From: Lactifluus volemus
Taxonomy: Eukaryota; Basidiomycota; Agaricomycetes; Russulales; Russulaceae
DNA length: 64,000 bases
NCBI GenBank assembly: GCA_022376515.1
Contig: WTXI01000001.1
Coordinates: 1,674,001 to 1,738,000 of the forward strand
Direction of reading: 5' to 3'
Shown here: piece after piece, positions 1 through 12,206 of the stretch
Layout of the letters: every line of letters starts with the position of its first letter
Position numbering within the stretch: position 1 is the stretch's first letter
Notes under the pieces: model-generated
Database searches by the model: none
What the model was told of the DNA's origin: nothing
Seen by the model: the letters and a program-made list of their open reading frames with translations, nothing else
Made by a program: the position numbers and the translations under genes

Positions 1-603
1 TATTTCTGGTGCGCTTAGTATTACGCGCCAGGTCCACTCTTTCCCGTCATCGACGTTCTCGTCGGATTTTTTTTCCGCAGCAAGAGCAGCCCAAGGAGGA
101 AGTGGGATACCTCAAGAGTCAAGCAAGGGTGCAGTGAAGCCGTTGATACCAAATTTATTTTCCTTACCAACCGCATCGCTGACCTCGACATACTCATGCA
201 GAATTGTGAAGTGTTCTTTGCTATTGACGCTATCAGCACGAGCGAAGGTGCATAAAGGTGCCATAGGCTGCCAGATAGCAGGTTTCGTTCAGTAGATTGC
301 GAGCGTCGATACTCTCCTCCAACGTCGGTGCTCGGTGCTGATATTCCGAAAGATCTCGACTCTGGGCGCTTTACAACCACTGCCACCCGCATGCCGCGGG
401 ACTCAGCGCGATACAAGATGGAGTTGGCTGGAAGTTTAGTCAGGTCTCTCGACTGAAGAGCCCGTGTCTCTGAACTGCGTCAATATCGCTTGTCCTTTTC
501 AGGTACCACTTTTCTAACCGGAGCCGTTCCCCTGTGATATGTAATGGTTGATGACTAAGTGATTTGGCCCTAATGTGACGGGATACCCATTTGAGGAAAG
601 CGT
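1..603. other. No gene recognised at left edge
   Basis: I see no reading frame with convincing composition or splice signals here. A 131-codon open frame on the minus strand (21-416) has no recognisable motif. The stretch is probably the flank of a gene outside the window plus the promoter of the dynactin gene that follows. Confidence 0.4.
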
Positions 604-732
604 ATGACCAAAAGGTTAGTAACTATAAAGCCTTACTTTGACCACTTTTACTGCATCCGCGACCATCACGGTGCATGCCTCCAATGTAAGCTCAAACATC
701 GAATTTTTCCAATTTTGTCGGTTTGAAACATA

Positions 733-1491
733 ATGATTTTTAGCCGAGATAAATTTACGATCCACTCCAGGGCCGTGGTATGTCAGGATGTTGAGCTCAA
801 AGGGGACATCACAATCGGGTCATGTATGTTTGACCTTTTGAAAAATGGTTCAGCTGATCTCTTCCGTGGACAGGGACTATAGTACACCCAAAAGCGACCA
901 TCTTTGCCATTGCGGGCCCTATCGTGATAGGGGCTAATTGCATCATTGAGGAGGCTGCCATCATCGTGAATAGGTGTGCCACATGACTTGGCAGCATCGC
1001 CTTCTCATCACCAGCGGCCGCCACTATCATATATAGGCGCAAGGAAGTCATGCGAATAGGTGATGACAATTTATTCGAGATCGGCTGCCGTACGTCCCCT
1101 ACCGCTACATCATGTCTCACCCAAACCCGAGCGGCTTCGACCTCATTTCCGTCTTTGTATGTATCTATGTACATATCCCGCGTTTATAGGTGTCGAATCC
1201 CCAAGCGTGGGCAACTTCAATACGGTCTCGACACGTGCGCGCGTGCATCACACAGTGCGGATATCTTCATACTGCGTTATCGGTGCAGGCTGCCTCGTGG
1301 TTCCCACGGATGACGAGCTGCTGGATGAGTACACTGTCATTTATGGGCCATCCGCGGAGCGACGCGTATGGAGCGGACGTGGAAAGGTGCAAGAAGCGGA
1401 TCTCCGACGGAAACATGCAGAGTATCTCCGAGAGACACTACCCAAGTTCAACCGTTTGCGGAGAGGAGAAGCACACGGGCATGGGGGTTGA
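733..1491 (+). CDS. DCTN6: Dynactin subunit 6 (p27), left-handed beta-helix protein
   Basis: This is the pointed-end subunit p27 of dynactin, the cofactor that lets cytoplasmic dynein bind cargo and run along microtubules. Joining exons 733-823, 874-973, 1037-1089 and 1190-1491 gives 181 residues in one uninterrupted frame, close to the usual p27 size. The product reads as imperfect hexapeptide repeats of the parallel left-handed beta-helix type: an N-terminal HSRAVVCQDVELKGDITIG stretch, then GPIVIGANCIIEE, then IGDDNLFEIGC, then SYCVIGAGC. It ends with the family's C-terminal TVIYG segment and a basic helix finishing LPKFNRLR. The start is not certain. ATG 733 reads straight into the conserved frame, but ATG 604 followed by an intron 615-741 also joins in frame. 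The gene is intact. Identification rests on motif recall. Confidence 0.88.
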
Positions 1492-1978
1492 GCTTTAGTT
1501 GCAAGTACAAGTGTTGTATCGTATCAGACCAATTGCTTGCTGTGGGGGATCAACTTCGGAGACTAGCACTAACAGTACTGGGGATGGCAACTTTCCCGGC
1601 AGCTCGGTACCCGAGGGACCGCAGATGTTTTTTTTTTTTTTACGATAATACCCTAAGGTGTCAAGTCAACGAGGGTGCCGCACTGCCCTCAACCGTAGTA
1701 ACGATCATCATTACAACTCAACTGACCGAGTCGAATCAATCAATCGAGGACTGGACTGGTTCACACAGGGACCAATTTACTGGTACTCGGCTCGTCATTT
1801 CGGTTTTCCCTCTCTTTTTACGCCCCCAAACTCACACGATGTCCACTCACCTTTGATTCACGACCTTGACGATACTCACTCGATTGCTTCAACTCACAAC
1901 GAATCTTTCTCTCAATCTTCTAGATCTATTCATACCCGTGCCCTTGCTAGTTCTGCAACTGTGGGCTCTGAAGATTCC
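1492..1978 (+). other. Intergenic/5' leader; possible missed first exon
   Basis: No separate gene is seen. From about 1845 to 2017 the frame used by the next gene has coding-like Ser/Thr-rich composition without a usable ATG except at 1979. An ATG at 1839 in a good leader context is one frame off and stops after five codons. A lost base near 1850 would make it the real start of the next gene, but this is inference. Confidence 0.35.
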
Positions 1979-3923
1979 ATGACATCCCTCTATACAACAC
2001 AACGGATTGATACCAATGTGATGGTGCGCATATACTCATCGAATAGCCATGTCCAGGCGTTGTTTATCCCTTCCCTAACCCAGTCTTTCCCCACGTTAGC
2101 CCCCACGCCGTAGACCACTACCTCCGACACCCGAACCCGACTGGCAGTATCCCGCATTAATGGACCCGTCTCATCCTCACCCGTATTCTGCATCTTTTCC
2201 CTTATCTCCCATAGCTGTCGATTCAAGTCCAGGTGGAGCGGACAACTTCACACCATTGCCTGAAGAGCGTCCCCCGACGACCAACTATCTACGTCCGCGG
2301 CAACGAGCAGATCTTGTGAGAAAGTCACGAAAGTTAACTCAACTGTTTGGCGAGACGCCCTCCCCGCTGTCTGTTTCGCCTTTGTGGTCATCCGAACAGG
2401 TACTTGATGAGGCGCCTTCCTCCTGGGAAGGGCGTCATGTTACACGTCCTAGCTGGGCATTTCGGCCATCTGTCGACACTTTTGATGCCGCCCGTAGACA
2501 CTCGACCCCATCAAGTCCCATGGAAACCCTATGGACGGCAGAGCCGTCCCTGGCAGGTGGGGGATTGGGGAAGAAGACAAGGGGGAAGAAGAGCGCCAGG
2601 ACTGCAGAAGTCGACTCGGCTTCATTCATCGATCTCTCGGATGACGACAATTCACCCTCCGCTCGTGTACTCTCCTCACGTCCTCTCCCGTCACCATCTT
2701 TTTCTCACTCTCCACGCACCCCGGAGTTCACACCGCAAGCCCATTCTCAGGAGGAAGACCGTCGGCGCAGGCGGGAAAAGATAGCCAAGCTACACCGTTT
2801 CCTTGGTTCTCGTGTTCCGGTTTCCCTGGTTCTCGGTGTTAACGACGGGGATGATACCCTTCCGGCACTCGATCCCACCCTTGGTAACATCCGCGCTCGT
2901 CTTCCAGGTAGACGTCGGAGTAGCTCAGCCGCTGAATTCAAGAGCAAGTGGTTCGACGAGAGTGACCGGGTAAAAGAGGAGCTCGATGAACGCGAGAAAG
3001 CCATCAATGTTCGCAGAGCGATCAAGATGGAGAAGGTGATCCGACATTGCACTTGTCTCTGACGAGAATGGTAGCTGAACTTTATTCTTTCCATAGCTGT
3101 TTGGCGTTCAACCCCCGCAGACATTGTATCATACACGGCACTCCTCCAAGCCGGCGGTTAGTGCTCCGGCGACTGAGCATGCCTCCCGCGAGGCTTCTCT
3201 ATCAATCGGCCGCAACATTAATCAGAGACCATATCTAACCAAAGGCAGCACGCAAGGCAAACATCACCGGGAGACCAGCCAGTCCTCATCAATTCGCCCT
3301 TTACTCGACTCCGAAGCTGGCGACTCATCAAGTAGGCCCATGTCCGCCATTTATATGCATTACAGATGTTCCCTCGATTCACTCGGCCGTCTCATCGACC
3401 ATGTGAGCTTCTATCCCGTTCAGGGGTGCGAATGTGCTTTATTCACTCGTAAGCTATAGGATGACATGGAGTCTCTGGCTGAACTCCACTCAATCCTCAC
3501 AAACGATCAGCCGGGGACTGAGGGGCTCAGCCCACCAATACGCGATGACGACTCCGTCCTGACGGTCCGCAGCGGCCGTCGCTTCTCCTTGCCCGCTCGA
3601 TCGTCTTCACTCTCTCTGGCCTCGCAATACAACCTGAGCAGTCCTTCTCCCGAAATGGTTTCATTCCAAGCCCGCAGGAAGAAAGCTGCGAAGCTCACAC
3701 ATTTTTTCGGCGTGGAATACCGTGATCTTATTGGTGATATTGTTGAAAGCATTGAGCGTGATGTACAGGAAGAAACTCGTAGGGGTAGTCTTCGTCCGGA
3801 GGAGTTGCAGGTTTGTCAATTTTTTTTTTTGGCCTAGTTGACGGGGCTGAAACAAGTATCCGATTGTAGGACCTTCTGGTCAAGCTGCGCAACCTTAGAA
3901 CGAAACGTACTGCGGTAATATGA
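1979..3923 (+). CDS. Uncharacterised protein with four K-L-x2-[LF]-[FL]-G type motifs
   Basis: I do not recognise a named family. Exons 1979-2017, 2100-3035, 3097-3402, 3460-3810 and 3870-3923 join with phase-0 introns into about 561 residues. The protein is Ser/Pro-rich and probably largely disordered. It carries a short basic motif repeated four times: RKSRKLTQLFGE (near residue 88), REKIAKLHRFLG (near 240), RAIKMEKLFGVQPP (near 320, across an intron) and RRKKAAKLTHFFG (near 500). The last is followed by a conserved-looking C-terminal helix ending DLLVKLRNLRTKR. The repetition suggests a linear docking motif present in several copies, a structural inference only. The true start may lie upstream of 1979, because coding-like sequence continues towards 1845. 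There is no signal peptide or membrane segment. Confidence 0.7.
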
Positions 3924-4062
3924 ATTGCTTAAAATCTCACCCATTTTGGCAGTAACTTCTGTACAATTATGGCCCATGTCCTGTATCTCAATTATGGTAT
4001 AATTTCAAAGTGAGGTATATATACCCAATCACCAGGAAAAGGAACAGTTAACAATGGGTGCA

Positions 4063-6752
4063 CTACAAGACTACCAACTCTCCTCTACATGAGTGACACC
4101 AGAAAATGTGAGACTCGTCCAAGAACTGAGGCCGCTTGTGCCCATCATGAATGTTAGTAGTAGCATATGGAATCAACGCAGGGGATGTACTGTCCGCGTC
4201 CCCAACGTGCTGCGGCGAAGCTGCACGTGACGGGGGGATCGCTGCCGCAGCCATCTCGCTGTCGATGCGAGCCTTGAGCATTCCAAGGCTGACCTTGCGC
4301 TTGTGCCGCGTTTCCGGGGACAGATTAGCACCGAATGTAGAGTGCGTGCTATTAAGTGAAACGTTATTACTGCCTCTGCGCTGTGTCAGAGACACGCGGC
4401 GTAGATCATCCGAATGGTTTCGGGCCCGACTGGATGGGCGAGAAGGGTGATCGGTGTGAACGGCCGCGGTATTACGTGTGATGAGGATGGTGACGAGGAT
4501 GCCCGCAGCTGAGCCAGCTGGTCTTCTGACTGGCCTAGTTGCCTTTGGAATGAATGCGCACGGGCTTCGGCCTCAAAGATGGCTGTTTGGAGTGCACGGA
4601 TCTGAGACTGCGCAGCAGACAGCTCGAGACGGTGTTGCTGCTTAAGCGCGTTCATCATCTCCTTGTCCAGGGAGGGTGATGGCGCTGAATTTGCAGCTGC
4701 GATCGAAAGCTCGGCGCGAAGTTCGTCGATCTCCTGAACCTTCGTCACAAGATCGGCGCGGAGGACCTCGATATCCGTGCGTGCGCGTTCCAAGAACTCC
4801 TGTTGCTCTACGTCGGCCAACTTTCGCTCCTCGAGCTCCTGCTGGAGTGATGCGATTTCTCCTTCAGGCTCTGTGAGGCAGAAGCCATACGGTCAAGGTC
4901 TTCAACTTGCTTGCTCGCCAACTGTCTTCGTCCCGCACGTTCCACCTCTAGCTCTCGAATGCTTGCATGGGCTTCGGACAGCTCCGTCTCGAGTTGGGCG
5001 TACCCCTCTGAAGTTCATCTTGGGTCTCTTGCGCAGTCGACAGGTCCTTCTCGCGCGCACTTTCGGCGTCCAGAAGCTTCGTGTTTAACGATTCGTTTTG
5101 ATCTTGCGCAGCTTGAAGCGAGGTTTCCAGCTGAACAATGACACCATCTCGGTCCCGAACAGCCTGCTCTAAGATGTTGGTCTTCTCGCTCAGCTCAAGT
5201 TTCGCATTTGTGAGTTCAACAATCTTCGGACGCATTTCATCTAGACAGCGCATCAAGGTTGAACCTTCGGTTTGAAGTTCATGCTGGATGCGTTCTGCCT
5301 CCTCCGCGCGTCTGATGGCATTACGCAGCTCTCCCTGGGTCTGATGTAGCTGCCGGTTAAGCTCTTCCTCGTTAGAGATAGATTGCGCGGCTGCTTTGCG
5401 CAAACCGGCTATTGTGCCGAAATGGTCGTCGACCTGAGACCGTAGAGAGCTCTTCTCCAAACGCAGAGATTGGAGTTCCGAAGTAAGAGAAGTCAATTGT
5501 TTCTGGGCAGTTGCATGCCGCCCTTCCAGTTCCGATACTTTCGTTTCCAAAGATGACACAAATGTCGTTTTTTGCTCGAGCGTAGCTTCAACCTTGTCGT
5601 GATCAGCTCTGAGTGAAACATATGCCTGTCCACATAAGATATAAGTTTCCGAGATGATAACAAGATAGGTGGCATACCTGCTTGGACTTGGAGAGCTGAA
5701 ACTCGAGCTCGCCAGCCCTATCTTGAACATTCTGTAGTGAAGCCTCTAGCTGCGCAACACGATCGTCGCTCTGAATTCTCTCTTGCAATTCACGGATGAG
5801 CCCTTGAGACTGCTCGACTTCGGTTTTCAATCCTTCTGCAGAACTTCTGGTATGCTTTAGTTCTCGCTCCTGCCCAATACCGTGAGCGGCCGTAGGTGTT
5901 GCAAATTATTCGTGAAGCCTTACCTGTTCTCGACACTTTTCCTCGAAATCCCTCTCCCTTCGGGACAGTTCCTCTATCGTTGCAGAATGCCGCTTTGTTT
6001 CATTCTCCAGTTGTGATATCCGCTCTCGAAAGCGCTCAGAGGCAGCCTGTTCGTCTCGAAGAAGAACTTCCACTTCTCTAGCCCCTACAAGTTGAATAGT
6101 ATCACGTTTCTAGGGCCTCACGCACCTCGGAAATGGCAGGACGTACTGGTTGAAATGTCAGATAGGCGCTCCGGCGATCCACCCAATGTCATCTTCTCCG
6201 AAACGAGCACAGCAATAGTTTGGCGCTGATTCTGCACTTCGGCACGAAGGTCCTCTATCTCTTCTCCCCTAGTACGTGGGGGAGATTCGGGTAGGGAAGC
6301 GTCATGTCGAGCATGCGGGCTGGTGACAACGAGGGCGCGACGGGTGCCACAGAATTCATTGGCAGCGAATGTTCACGAGGTGATACAATAGATGGCGTCC
6401 CAACGCGGGGCAGAGATGTTAGCCATTCAAGCTCTGACGCGTTCGGTCTCGGTGAACCAGCATCCAATCTAATATGCACTCCTTATTAATTTTAGAAGGC
6501 GGCCATGAGAGGGATTTGGCGCTCACATCTCGGTCACATCAGACTTGGCCTCCTCTGAGGGGTCTACAGGAGGAGGGGAGAGTGCTCTGACCAATGGCGA
6601 GCCTGGTGTTGGGGTCGTGGCAGGACCTGATTCTTTTGCTGCCTCTTTTGTTAAGCTGAGTGGATGTGAGGTCATGCAAGGTATTTAAAGTAAGAGCTAC
6701 GAACGAGAGCTTTCGCGCGGGCTGCCTTTGCTGCACGGTCATCGTCAGACAT
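4063..6752 (-). CDS. Long coiled-coil protein, reading frame broken by single-base losses
   Basis: Starting from ATG at 6752 (first residues MSDDDRAAKAARAKAL), spliced exons give a short acidic/Pro-rich head. A long heptad-rich coiled coil follows, very rich in Glu, Gln, Leu, Ala and Arg (about 6290-4500). The Ser-rich tail contains RKVSLGMLKARID and ends DESHIFWCHSCRGELVVL, so the tail may bind metal through Cys-x2-Cys. Introns are visible near 6694-6650, 5930-5880 and 5680-5630. The frame changes without a plausible intron near 5003-5006 (a run of four C on the plus strand), near 4870 and near 4480, and possibly near 6290. Each break is repaired by one extra base. Golgin-like or cytoskeletal roles are possible but not shown. 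I call it a real gene with sequencing errors rather than a pseudogene, with moderate certainty. Confidence 0.65.
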
Positions 6753-7126
6753 GTTCAAGACGCATATAGTTTGGTCAACTCTGAATTGAAGCGACACTTC
6801 CCATTCATGTTCACGTGATTTAAACTAAGGTACAATAATATTTCAGTCAAAAAATAGGCTGGAGAAACTATCAAACTACGGGAAAACGTCCTCAAAAACA
6901 TATTCCCAAGCACAGAGAAGGTCTACCAACGATATAACCGGCAGCACGGTAATGACAGACGCGAAGTGGCTCAGACAAGCCCAATCGTGGACGGACAAGT
7001 GACAAGATATGGTGAACAACACAAGATATGATAACCACAAAATGACGAGCAAATAGAATTGAGAACGAGCGCGGGGGAAAGGGGTATGACAAAGGTGCGC
7101 CACCAACTTAGCCCTTCGCGGATGAT
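6753..7126. other. Intergenic, no gene seen
   Basis: This is AT-richer DNA holding the upstream region of the coiled-coil gene and the 3' flank of the G-beta gene, which lies on the same strand. Only shadow frames are present. Confidence 0.5.
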
Positions 7127-8392
7127 TCAAGCCCAGACCTAAAATGTGGTGAGCAACTCACGGCAAGTCGACGTGTGTTATGTTCATTACCTTAAGAGTA
7201 CTGTCCCAGCTCCCCGTACAAAGAGCCATTCCATCCACACTCACACCCAAACAGCTCACGCGATTTTCGTGCCCAGTGAGAACACCGACACGTTCTCCCT
7301 TCAAGGTGTCCCACACGTTGCAAGTCCAGTCATCATAACCACCAAAGAGGATACGACCCGAGATGGAGAATGCCACAGACGTGATGCCACATAATATGTT
7401 GTCGTGCGTGTATGTATTGAGTTCCCGATCTGCCCTGATATCGAACAAACGACAAGAGGCATCGTCCGAGCCTGTGGCAAATGCATCTCCATTTGGGAAA
7501 AACCTAGATGCGGGATGGTAAGTCCAAAGGAGAGCCAAAATGGACAGGTTACACACTGGACAGCATTGATGTCAGATTCGTGACCAGTAAAGGTCTGGGT
7601 AGCCTTGCCGGTGCGAATGTCCCAAAGCTTGGCAGTGGCATCGCATGCACCGGAAACGAACAAGTTTGGGTTTGGGCCCAATGACAGGCTGGACTATATG
7701 AGCATGGTCAAATCGGCGTAGCAATCCTGGTGCCCACCTCATAACATCTCCGGTGTGGTCACTGAACTCCACGCTGCGTGACCCAGTCTCAATGTCCCAC
7801 AACATGCAAGTCATATCGCCAGAGCTAGTGACGATCTGGCGGTCATTGATAAACCTGCAGCAGCTGAGATAGCCAGAATGTGCGCTCAATTCACGAGCGC
7901 CTCTGATGCTATTGCCTTCTTTGCTATGAAGATTGTAAATAGAGCATATGTTGTCAAGACCGCCGCAAGCGACGAAATTTCCGGATGGAGAATAGGCGCA
8001 AGTCATGACCCAGCTAGATCGAAGTGGAATAGCATGGACTTTGTTAGTGGTGTATGCATCCCAAACAATCAATTTTCCGTCTTGAGACGCTGAGACGAGA
8101 TGTCGTTTGTCGGTGGCCCAATGCATTGCGTAGATTTTAGCAAGATGACCCCTCAAGGCGCGACGTGGCCGCATGACGATGCGCGGCAAGGGGTCGACTT
8201 CGGCAGCCATCGCTCGGACTAAGAATAGCAATGGTCGTCAACAAAGTGGTTAAAAGAAAGATAATAGAAATACTGACGACTCGTATCCGCTGACGACTCG
8301 CGCTTAGCCCTAATTCTTTCTTTTAAGCTGTCTGCTTCGCGACGGGCAGCCGCGATTCTTTCTTGAATATCACCCTGAGCTTGAGATGACAT
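7127..8392 (-). CDS. Heterotrimeric G-protein beta subunit (seven WD40 repeats)
   Basis: This is G-beta, the partner of G-gamma that couples seven-TM receptors (in basidiomycetes including pheromone receptors) to downstream effectors at the plasma membrane. Exons 8278-8392, 7738-8218, 7557-7688, 7191-7503 and 7127-7138 join perfectly into 350 residues, the usual length. The N terminus is the amphipathic helix that binds G-gamma ([13 protein letters not shown] region). Then come seven WD40 blades with GH...WD signatures, among them [46 protein letters not shown] and NVWDTLKG. The last exon is only 12 nt and encodes V-W-A-stop, the canonical end of the propeller. The gene is intact and very conserved. 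A long CT-rich leader lies upstream (about 8420-8730). Confidence 0.97.
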
Positions 8393-9783
8393 GATTGAGA
8401 AAGTAAAAAATGAGAACTGGTGCAATCAAGTTTGTTTATTCTGATGAACGTAGGAAAATAAATAAGTATTGATGGATCCCAAGACAATTGGGGACGGACC
8501 TGCGTTCCTAATTGATTTTACTTGCCGAGGAAATGATGGGTGACGACCAGGGGGTGAGAAAGGGGGGGACGTAGGAAGAGTAGTTGAAAAAGAGAAGATG
8601 AAAGAGGTAAGAGCAGGGTTGATCTGCTGTATGAAGAAGAGTGAAGGATGAGGAGATGGGGACGAGGAGGGGCCTGAGGAGAGCGCTGAGGCGACCAACA
8701 ACTCATCAGCCGTAACAGAAAATCCGGCAATTACCGATAATCATTTCATCCTCCGATAGTCCCCTCCACCCACGTGCCTGTTATCGCCGAGCTCGTTTTT
8801 CATTGTCGTCTAGTGCTTGGAATACAGCGCTCGCGCTCAGGCTAGCACGCCTCAAGCTGGCAATTGTCGCACTCGAGTACGACCCTTGTATTCATCTCTT
8901 ACGCGTTTTATATGTTGACAACGGTCGGAATACCCCGTTGGCCTCCAATTACTCACCAACGAGCCGTGAACGAACGAATCACTTTGGGTCTCGACCATTC
9001 CGCAGCGTACGCCGAGCCCATACCTTAAAGTATATCATCAAAAATAAAAATATGATTTCTGTGATCTTTATTGACTGATGAGTACCTCTTCATCATCCGC
9101 CAACCCGCGTTCAACCAAACCAATTCACTCTTCAGTCCACCTTAACGGACAACTACGTACCTTGTCCTCGTGTGTAAAACCACTAGCACCGATACGCAAT
9201 ATTCTGTGTCATCCGTTCCACGTAGTTCATTTACTCTCCATTGCAACAGTTCTAAAGGCGCTCGATGTCAACAAGATAGGCGCTCCCTATGCTCGAGTCA
9301 CTGAAACTGATACAACGACTACACCGGTCGCTGCAACTGGCGAACCCGCGCCTTTGACGATGATTCACAGGTCTTTTCTGGGTTGGCATCCGGAGCTTCT
9401 AGCTCACCTCAGTGTCATCCAAATATCCAACTTGGTCTTGTCGGCTTGGTCTCGACGGAACTTAGCTCCTGATTTTTGCCTATATGTCTCTCCAACGTCG
9501 GATCTTGCATTAGGGGTCTCTACAGTTTTGTCAGTGACTTCAGAATCATGTTTTCTATCCCCTTTAATCTGGCACTTTGCGTATTGCCGTATCTTTCTGT
9601 TTGGCGGGAACAACTTCACAAACCAGCACAAGCTCAAATTCCCTCCAGATCCCTAGGGATGGTTTGACTCGACCGCATACTCATCGTTCTCGGCTTTGGC
9701 TCCATTTCGATGTGGCACTCCCGTCGCCGGTTACCTCAACTCACCGTTCTCTCAGACTCTCGGAGGATTGTGTTTCTAGGAGG
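8393..9783. other. G-beta leader/promoter and unassigned DNA
   Basis: On the minus strand 8420-8730 is strongly pyrimidine-rich, as expected of a fungal 5' leader for the G-beta gene. An open frame of 192 codons (9078-9656, plus) shows no motif or splice support and is probably chance. Nothing else was recognised. Confidence 0.45.
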
Positions 9784-9791
9784 TATATAAA
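9784..9791 (+). promoter_or_regulatory. TATA box of dsRBD gene A
   Basis: The octamer TATATAAA lies 96 nt before the start codon of the first small dsRBD gene and is followed by a CT-rich leader. The two paralogues have comparable boxes. Confidence 0.6.
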
Positions 9792-9879
9792 CCCTCACTT
9801 GCACTGGACCACTCTCTATTCGCAATATCTTCACTCTTCGAAACTTACCCCGTACTTTCTACCTAAACGCTATTCAACC

Positions 9880-10224
9880 ATGTCGTCAAATCCTGGTATG
9901 GGTGACTTACATCTATAACTGCGCGTTCTTACATGCTAGCCTGTGAAGACTACGTTCTCATGCTAAATAACTACTTGCAAAGCACTGGCGAAGCCTCTCT
10001 GTTGAGTTGGGAGTTCAGCCGGAGCGGGCCCGAACATCAAACCACGCACACGGCGGTGGCGAAACGTTTGTCCACTCTTTATCACTTGACTGACCGGTTA
10101 ATTCTACTAAACATTGGCATTTGTAGTGAGGGGTTACGGCATAAGTGAGGGTAGTGCCACAACCAGATCTGTCGCAAAGCAGATTGCAGCGTATCATTTC
10201 CTCCACCAGAGGGGACAAATCTAA
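9880..10224 (+). CDS. Small stand-alone dsRNA-binding domain protein A (79 aa)
   Basis: Exons 9880-9895, 9940-10065 and 10127-10224 join into 79 residues that are essentially one dsRBD. Helix 1 reads DYVLMLNNYLQSTG. The beta1-beta2 region carries the characteristic Gly-Pro (SRSGPEHQ), followed by a beta-strand ending AVAKLRGYG. Helix 2 is TTRSVAKQIAAYHFL. The usual Lys-Lys-x2-Lys cluster that grips the RNA backbone is weakened to T-T-R-S-V-A-K. There is no second domain, signal peptide or catalytic region. The phase-1 intron after AK is at the same place in the two paralogues downstream. dsRBDs bind double-stranded RNA by shape, but which RNA and whether it still binds are unknown. It is unlike the neighbouring housekeeping genes in size and setting. 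Confidence 0.8.
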
Positions 10225-11776
10225 TCCGCTCAATGTCAGTATTTAGTTTTTGCGGACACAAATGGGGACTGATTCTCCGCCTTCACGACAGGTAAATTCT
10301 CCATGTTTCACATGTTACTTCCGTCTTTGTACGTCTAAGGGGCGCAGCATCCATATTGATATGACTAGAATGCAAAGGACTGTTTCACTCTGAGGGGAAG
10401 AGGACTGAATTTGTTACTTGGTAGCTGGTATAAGTAGGATGTTTGTATGTGTCGATGCTAAACCCTATGGTCACTTAAACAACTGGCTTCTGAGTTCAGC
10501 GCTCATGCTTGGGTGCAATTTACGAGCATGCATTGTCCCAATATGAAATACTAGAAAGCGCCCGCATGGTTTGCTGCGGATGCTATGAGTGACAAAGTCT
10601 CACTGGATGACTTTCGCAAAGCGGAGTAGTTCCAGTAGCAACGTGGGGATCCTCCAGGGTGAATATGCGGAGGTGATAAACCGCGTGTGCTGTACATCGT
10701 GATAGTTAACAGCTTAATCAAACGTGCGGGTAACAGACGCTTGGCCAATAATTTGAAATTGTACCAGGTTGCCCTGAACCAGATTCCAACGTGTACACCC
10801 TCTCCGCTGTGTCCTCCCCGTCCCATGTAGTGCTTGCTTCTGGAGTTCTAGAGGTGGGCAGAGATGAAGTGCGCTCACTCCCCGTGGCAACCTGCGGGAA
10901 CGTGTTTCGGCTTAACTCCTGCCTCAGCACACCCCCATCTATCACCCTTCACTGGCATGGTATCTCTTCTTCTCCAGTTCTAGTTTCCAAAACACACATT
11001 TTCAGGTTGCGCACCATGGGAAAGATCGGAAGAAATCTGCAACGGCTCTTTGACTTACTTGAACTGCGATGGACCAATTGGCCACCCGTCTTGAGGCATT
11101 CCCAGTGCTTCACAGAACGATTTGGCGTGGACGCTGCCTCGCGTTTGAATTGAAACTCCGAGTTAGATATTGGTTTGCGTGGAGCTCTCGTTGGCTCAGA
11201 CATCTAGCCCTTAGCGTCTTATATTTCCCGGTCTGTCGTTTCTGCACCGAGACGGCCTGAAGGCAAGAGGCAAGAAAACGATCAATATATGCCATGACGC
11301 CTCGAGGTCAACCACCGCCCCGCATATACGAACGATCGTTATTCCTGGCTCCGACGCCGCATACAACGTCCATAACATGCGAGGCTTGTTGTACACGCGC
11401 CAAAATGTGAGGTCTTGCTTCCTTTCCATCGTTCGGGATCAATCAGTTGAGGCTGCGCTGTCGGTACGCCTAGTTATTTCCGAGATGCAGTTGAACGATA
11501 TTGAAGTTAATGACCAGTTCACTTGAACGTGTACCCTCAAGAGCACCCTGGCCATCGTTCATATCACCATTTGACAGTTAGGGGTGTTATATCTTGCATC
11601 CTAAGTCGTTCTGGACCTGGTTGTGGCTCCGGGACTGAAGCCACACAAAGGGATCCCTTAACCTCAGACTTCATCGGATCGATGTGTGGAGACATGCTTA
11701 ATGAACATCCTTGCTTGTGCGTTGTCGTGTGAGAGGAACTTGAATAGTCACAGTTGGTTTCATGCATCAATCTCTT
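10225..11776. other. Gene-poor spacer between dsRBD genes A and B
   Basis: Several frames of 60-120 codons exist on both strands (10551-10826, 10949-11203, 11211-11429) but none shows a recognisable domain or consistent splicing. No transposon ends or long repeats were noticed. This may be decayed sequence from earlier gene copies, though I found no clear dsRBD relic. Confidence 0.4.
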
Positions 11777-11784
11777 TATAAAAA
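11777..11784 (+). promoter_or_regulatory. TATA box of dsRBD gene B
   Basis: TATAAAAA lies 48 nt before the start codon of the second dsRBD gene. It gives this copy its own core promoter. Confidence 0.6.
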
Positions 11785-11824
11785 TGGTTGGGATGGGCCT
11801 TGGGCTGCATACAACTTCAGCACC

Positions 11825-12206
11825 ATGTCTCCCCGTGAGTTTTCTACGATATTTCCTCCTCTTGTGCTGACTTCCAATGCAGCAACGGGTTCCATTGCTC
11901 TGAACAACTGTACGAGACGCCATATACAGCTGAGTATCCTTGACTAATAACTTTCAGTCCTTCAGTCAAAGGGCAAGCTATCTTCGCTTAGTTGGGTCGA
12001 TACATCATCTGGGCCTGCACATGAGCCAGAGTGGACCTCCGTATGCAAGAGTGCGTAGTTGTCTTGTCAATTTACTAGAAACCCTTTTGAAATATTCTGC
12101 AGTCGATGGCAACGTCATTTCGTCTGGGAAGGGCACACACAAGCATCTCTCCCGAGACGATGCCGCGGACCAGGCTCTGGTTATTCTGACGGCGGAATGG
12201 TCCTGA
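11825..12206 (+). CDS. Small stand-alone dsRNA-binding domain protein B (77 aa)
   Basis: Exons 11825-11834, 11883-11909, 11958-12050 and 12103-12206 join into 77 residues. The fold elements follow the dsRBD order: helix 1 SIALNNFLQSKGK, strand 1 LSSLSWVDTSSGPAHEPEW with the Gly-Pro-x-His turn, strand ending SVCKIDGNVISSG, and helix 2 beginning KGTHKHLSRDDAADQAL. The helix-2 basic cluster reads H-K-H-L-S-R and is less basic than in classical RNA binders. The intron inside the N-N-F codon and the intron after Cys-Lys are both phase 1. They match copy C exactly, and exon 3 is 93 nt in both. The first exon encodes only three residues plus one base. No other domain is present. Confidence 0.8.

Noticed and set aside
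809..1174. 121-codon open frame on the minus strand
   Set aside because: It is the antisense of the dynactin p27 exons, whose plus-strand translation shows conserved hexapeptide repeats.
4063..6752. Calling the coiled-coil gene a pseudogene
   Set aside because: The breaks are single-base and at simple sequence, the coding bias continues to the last codon, and conserved essential genes nearby show the same type of break.
9078..9656. 192-codon open frame on the plus strand
   Set aside because: No domain, no splice support, mixed composition, and a start without a promoter-like context. It is probably chance in DNA with few stops.
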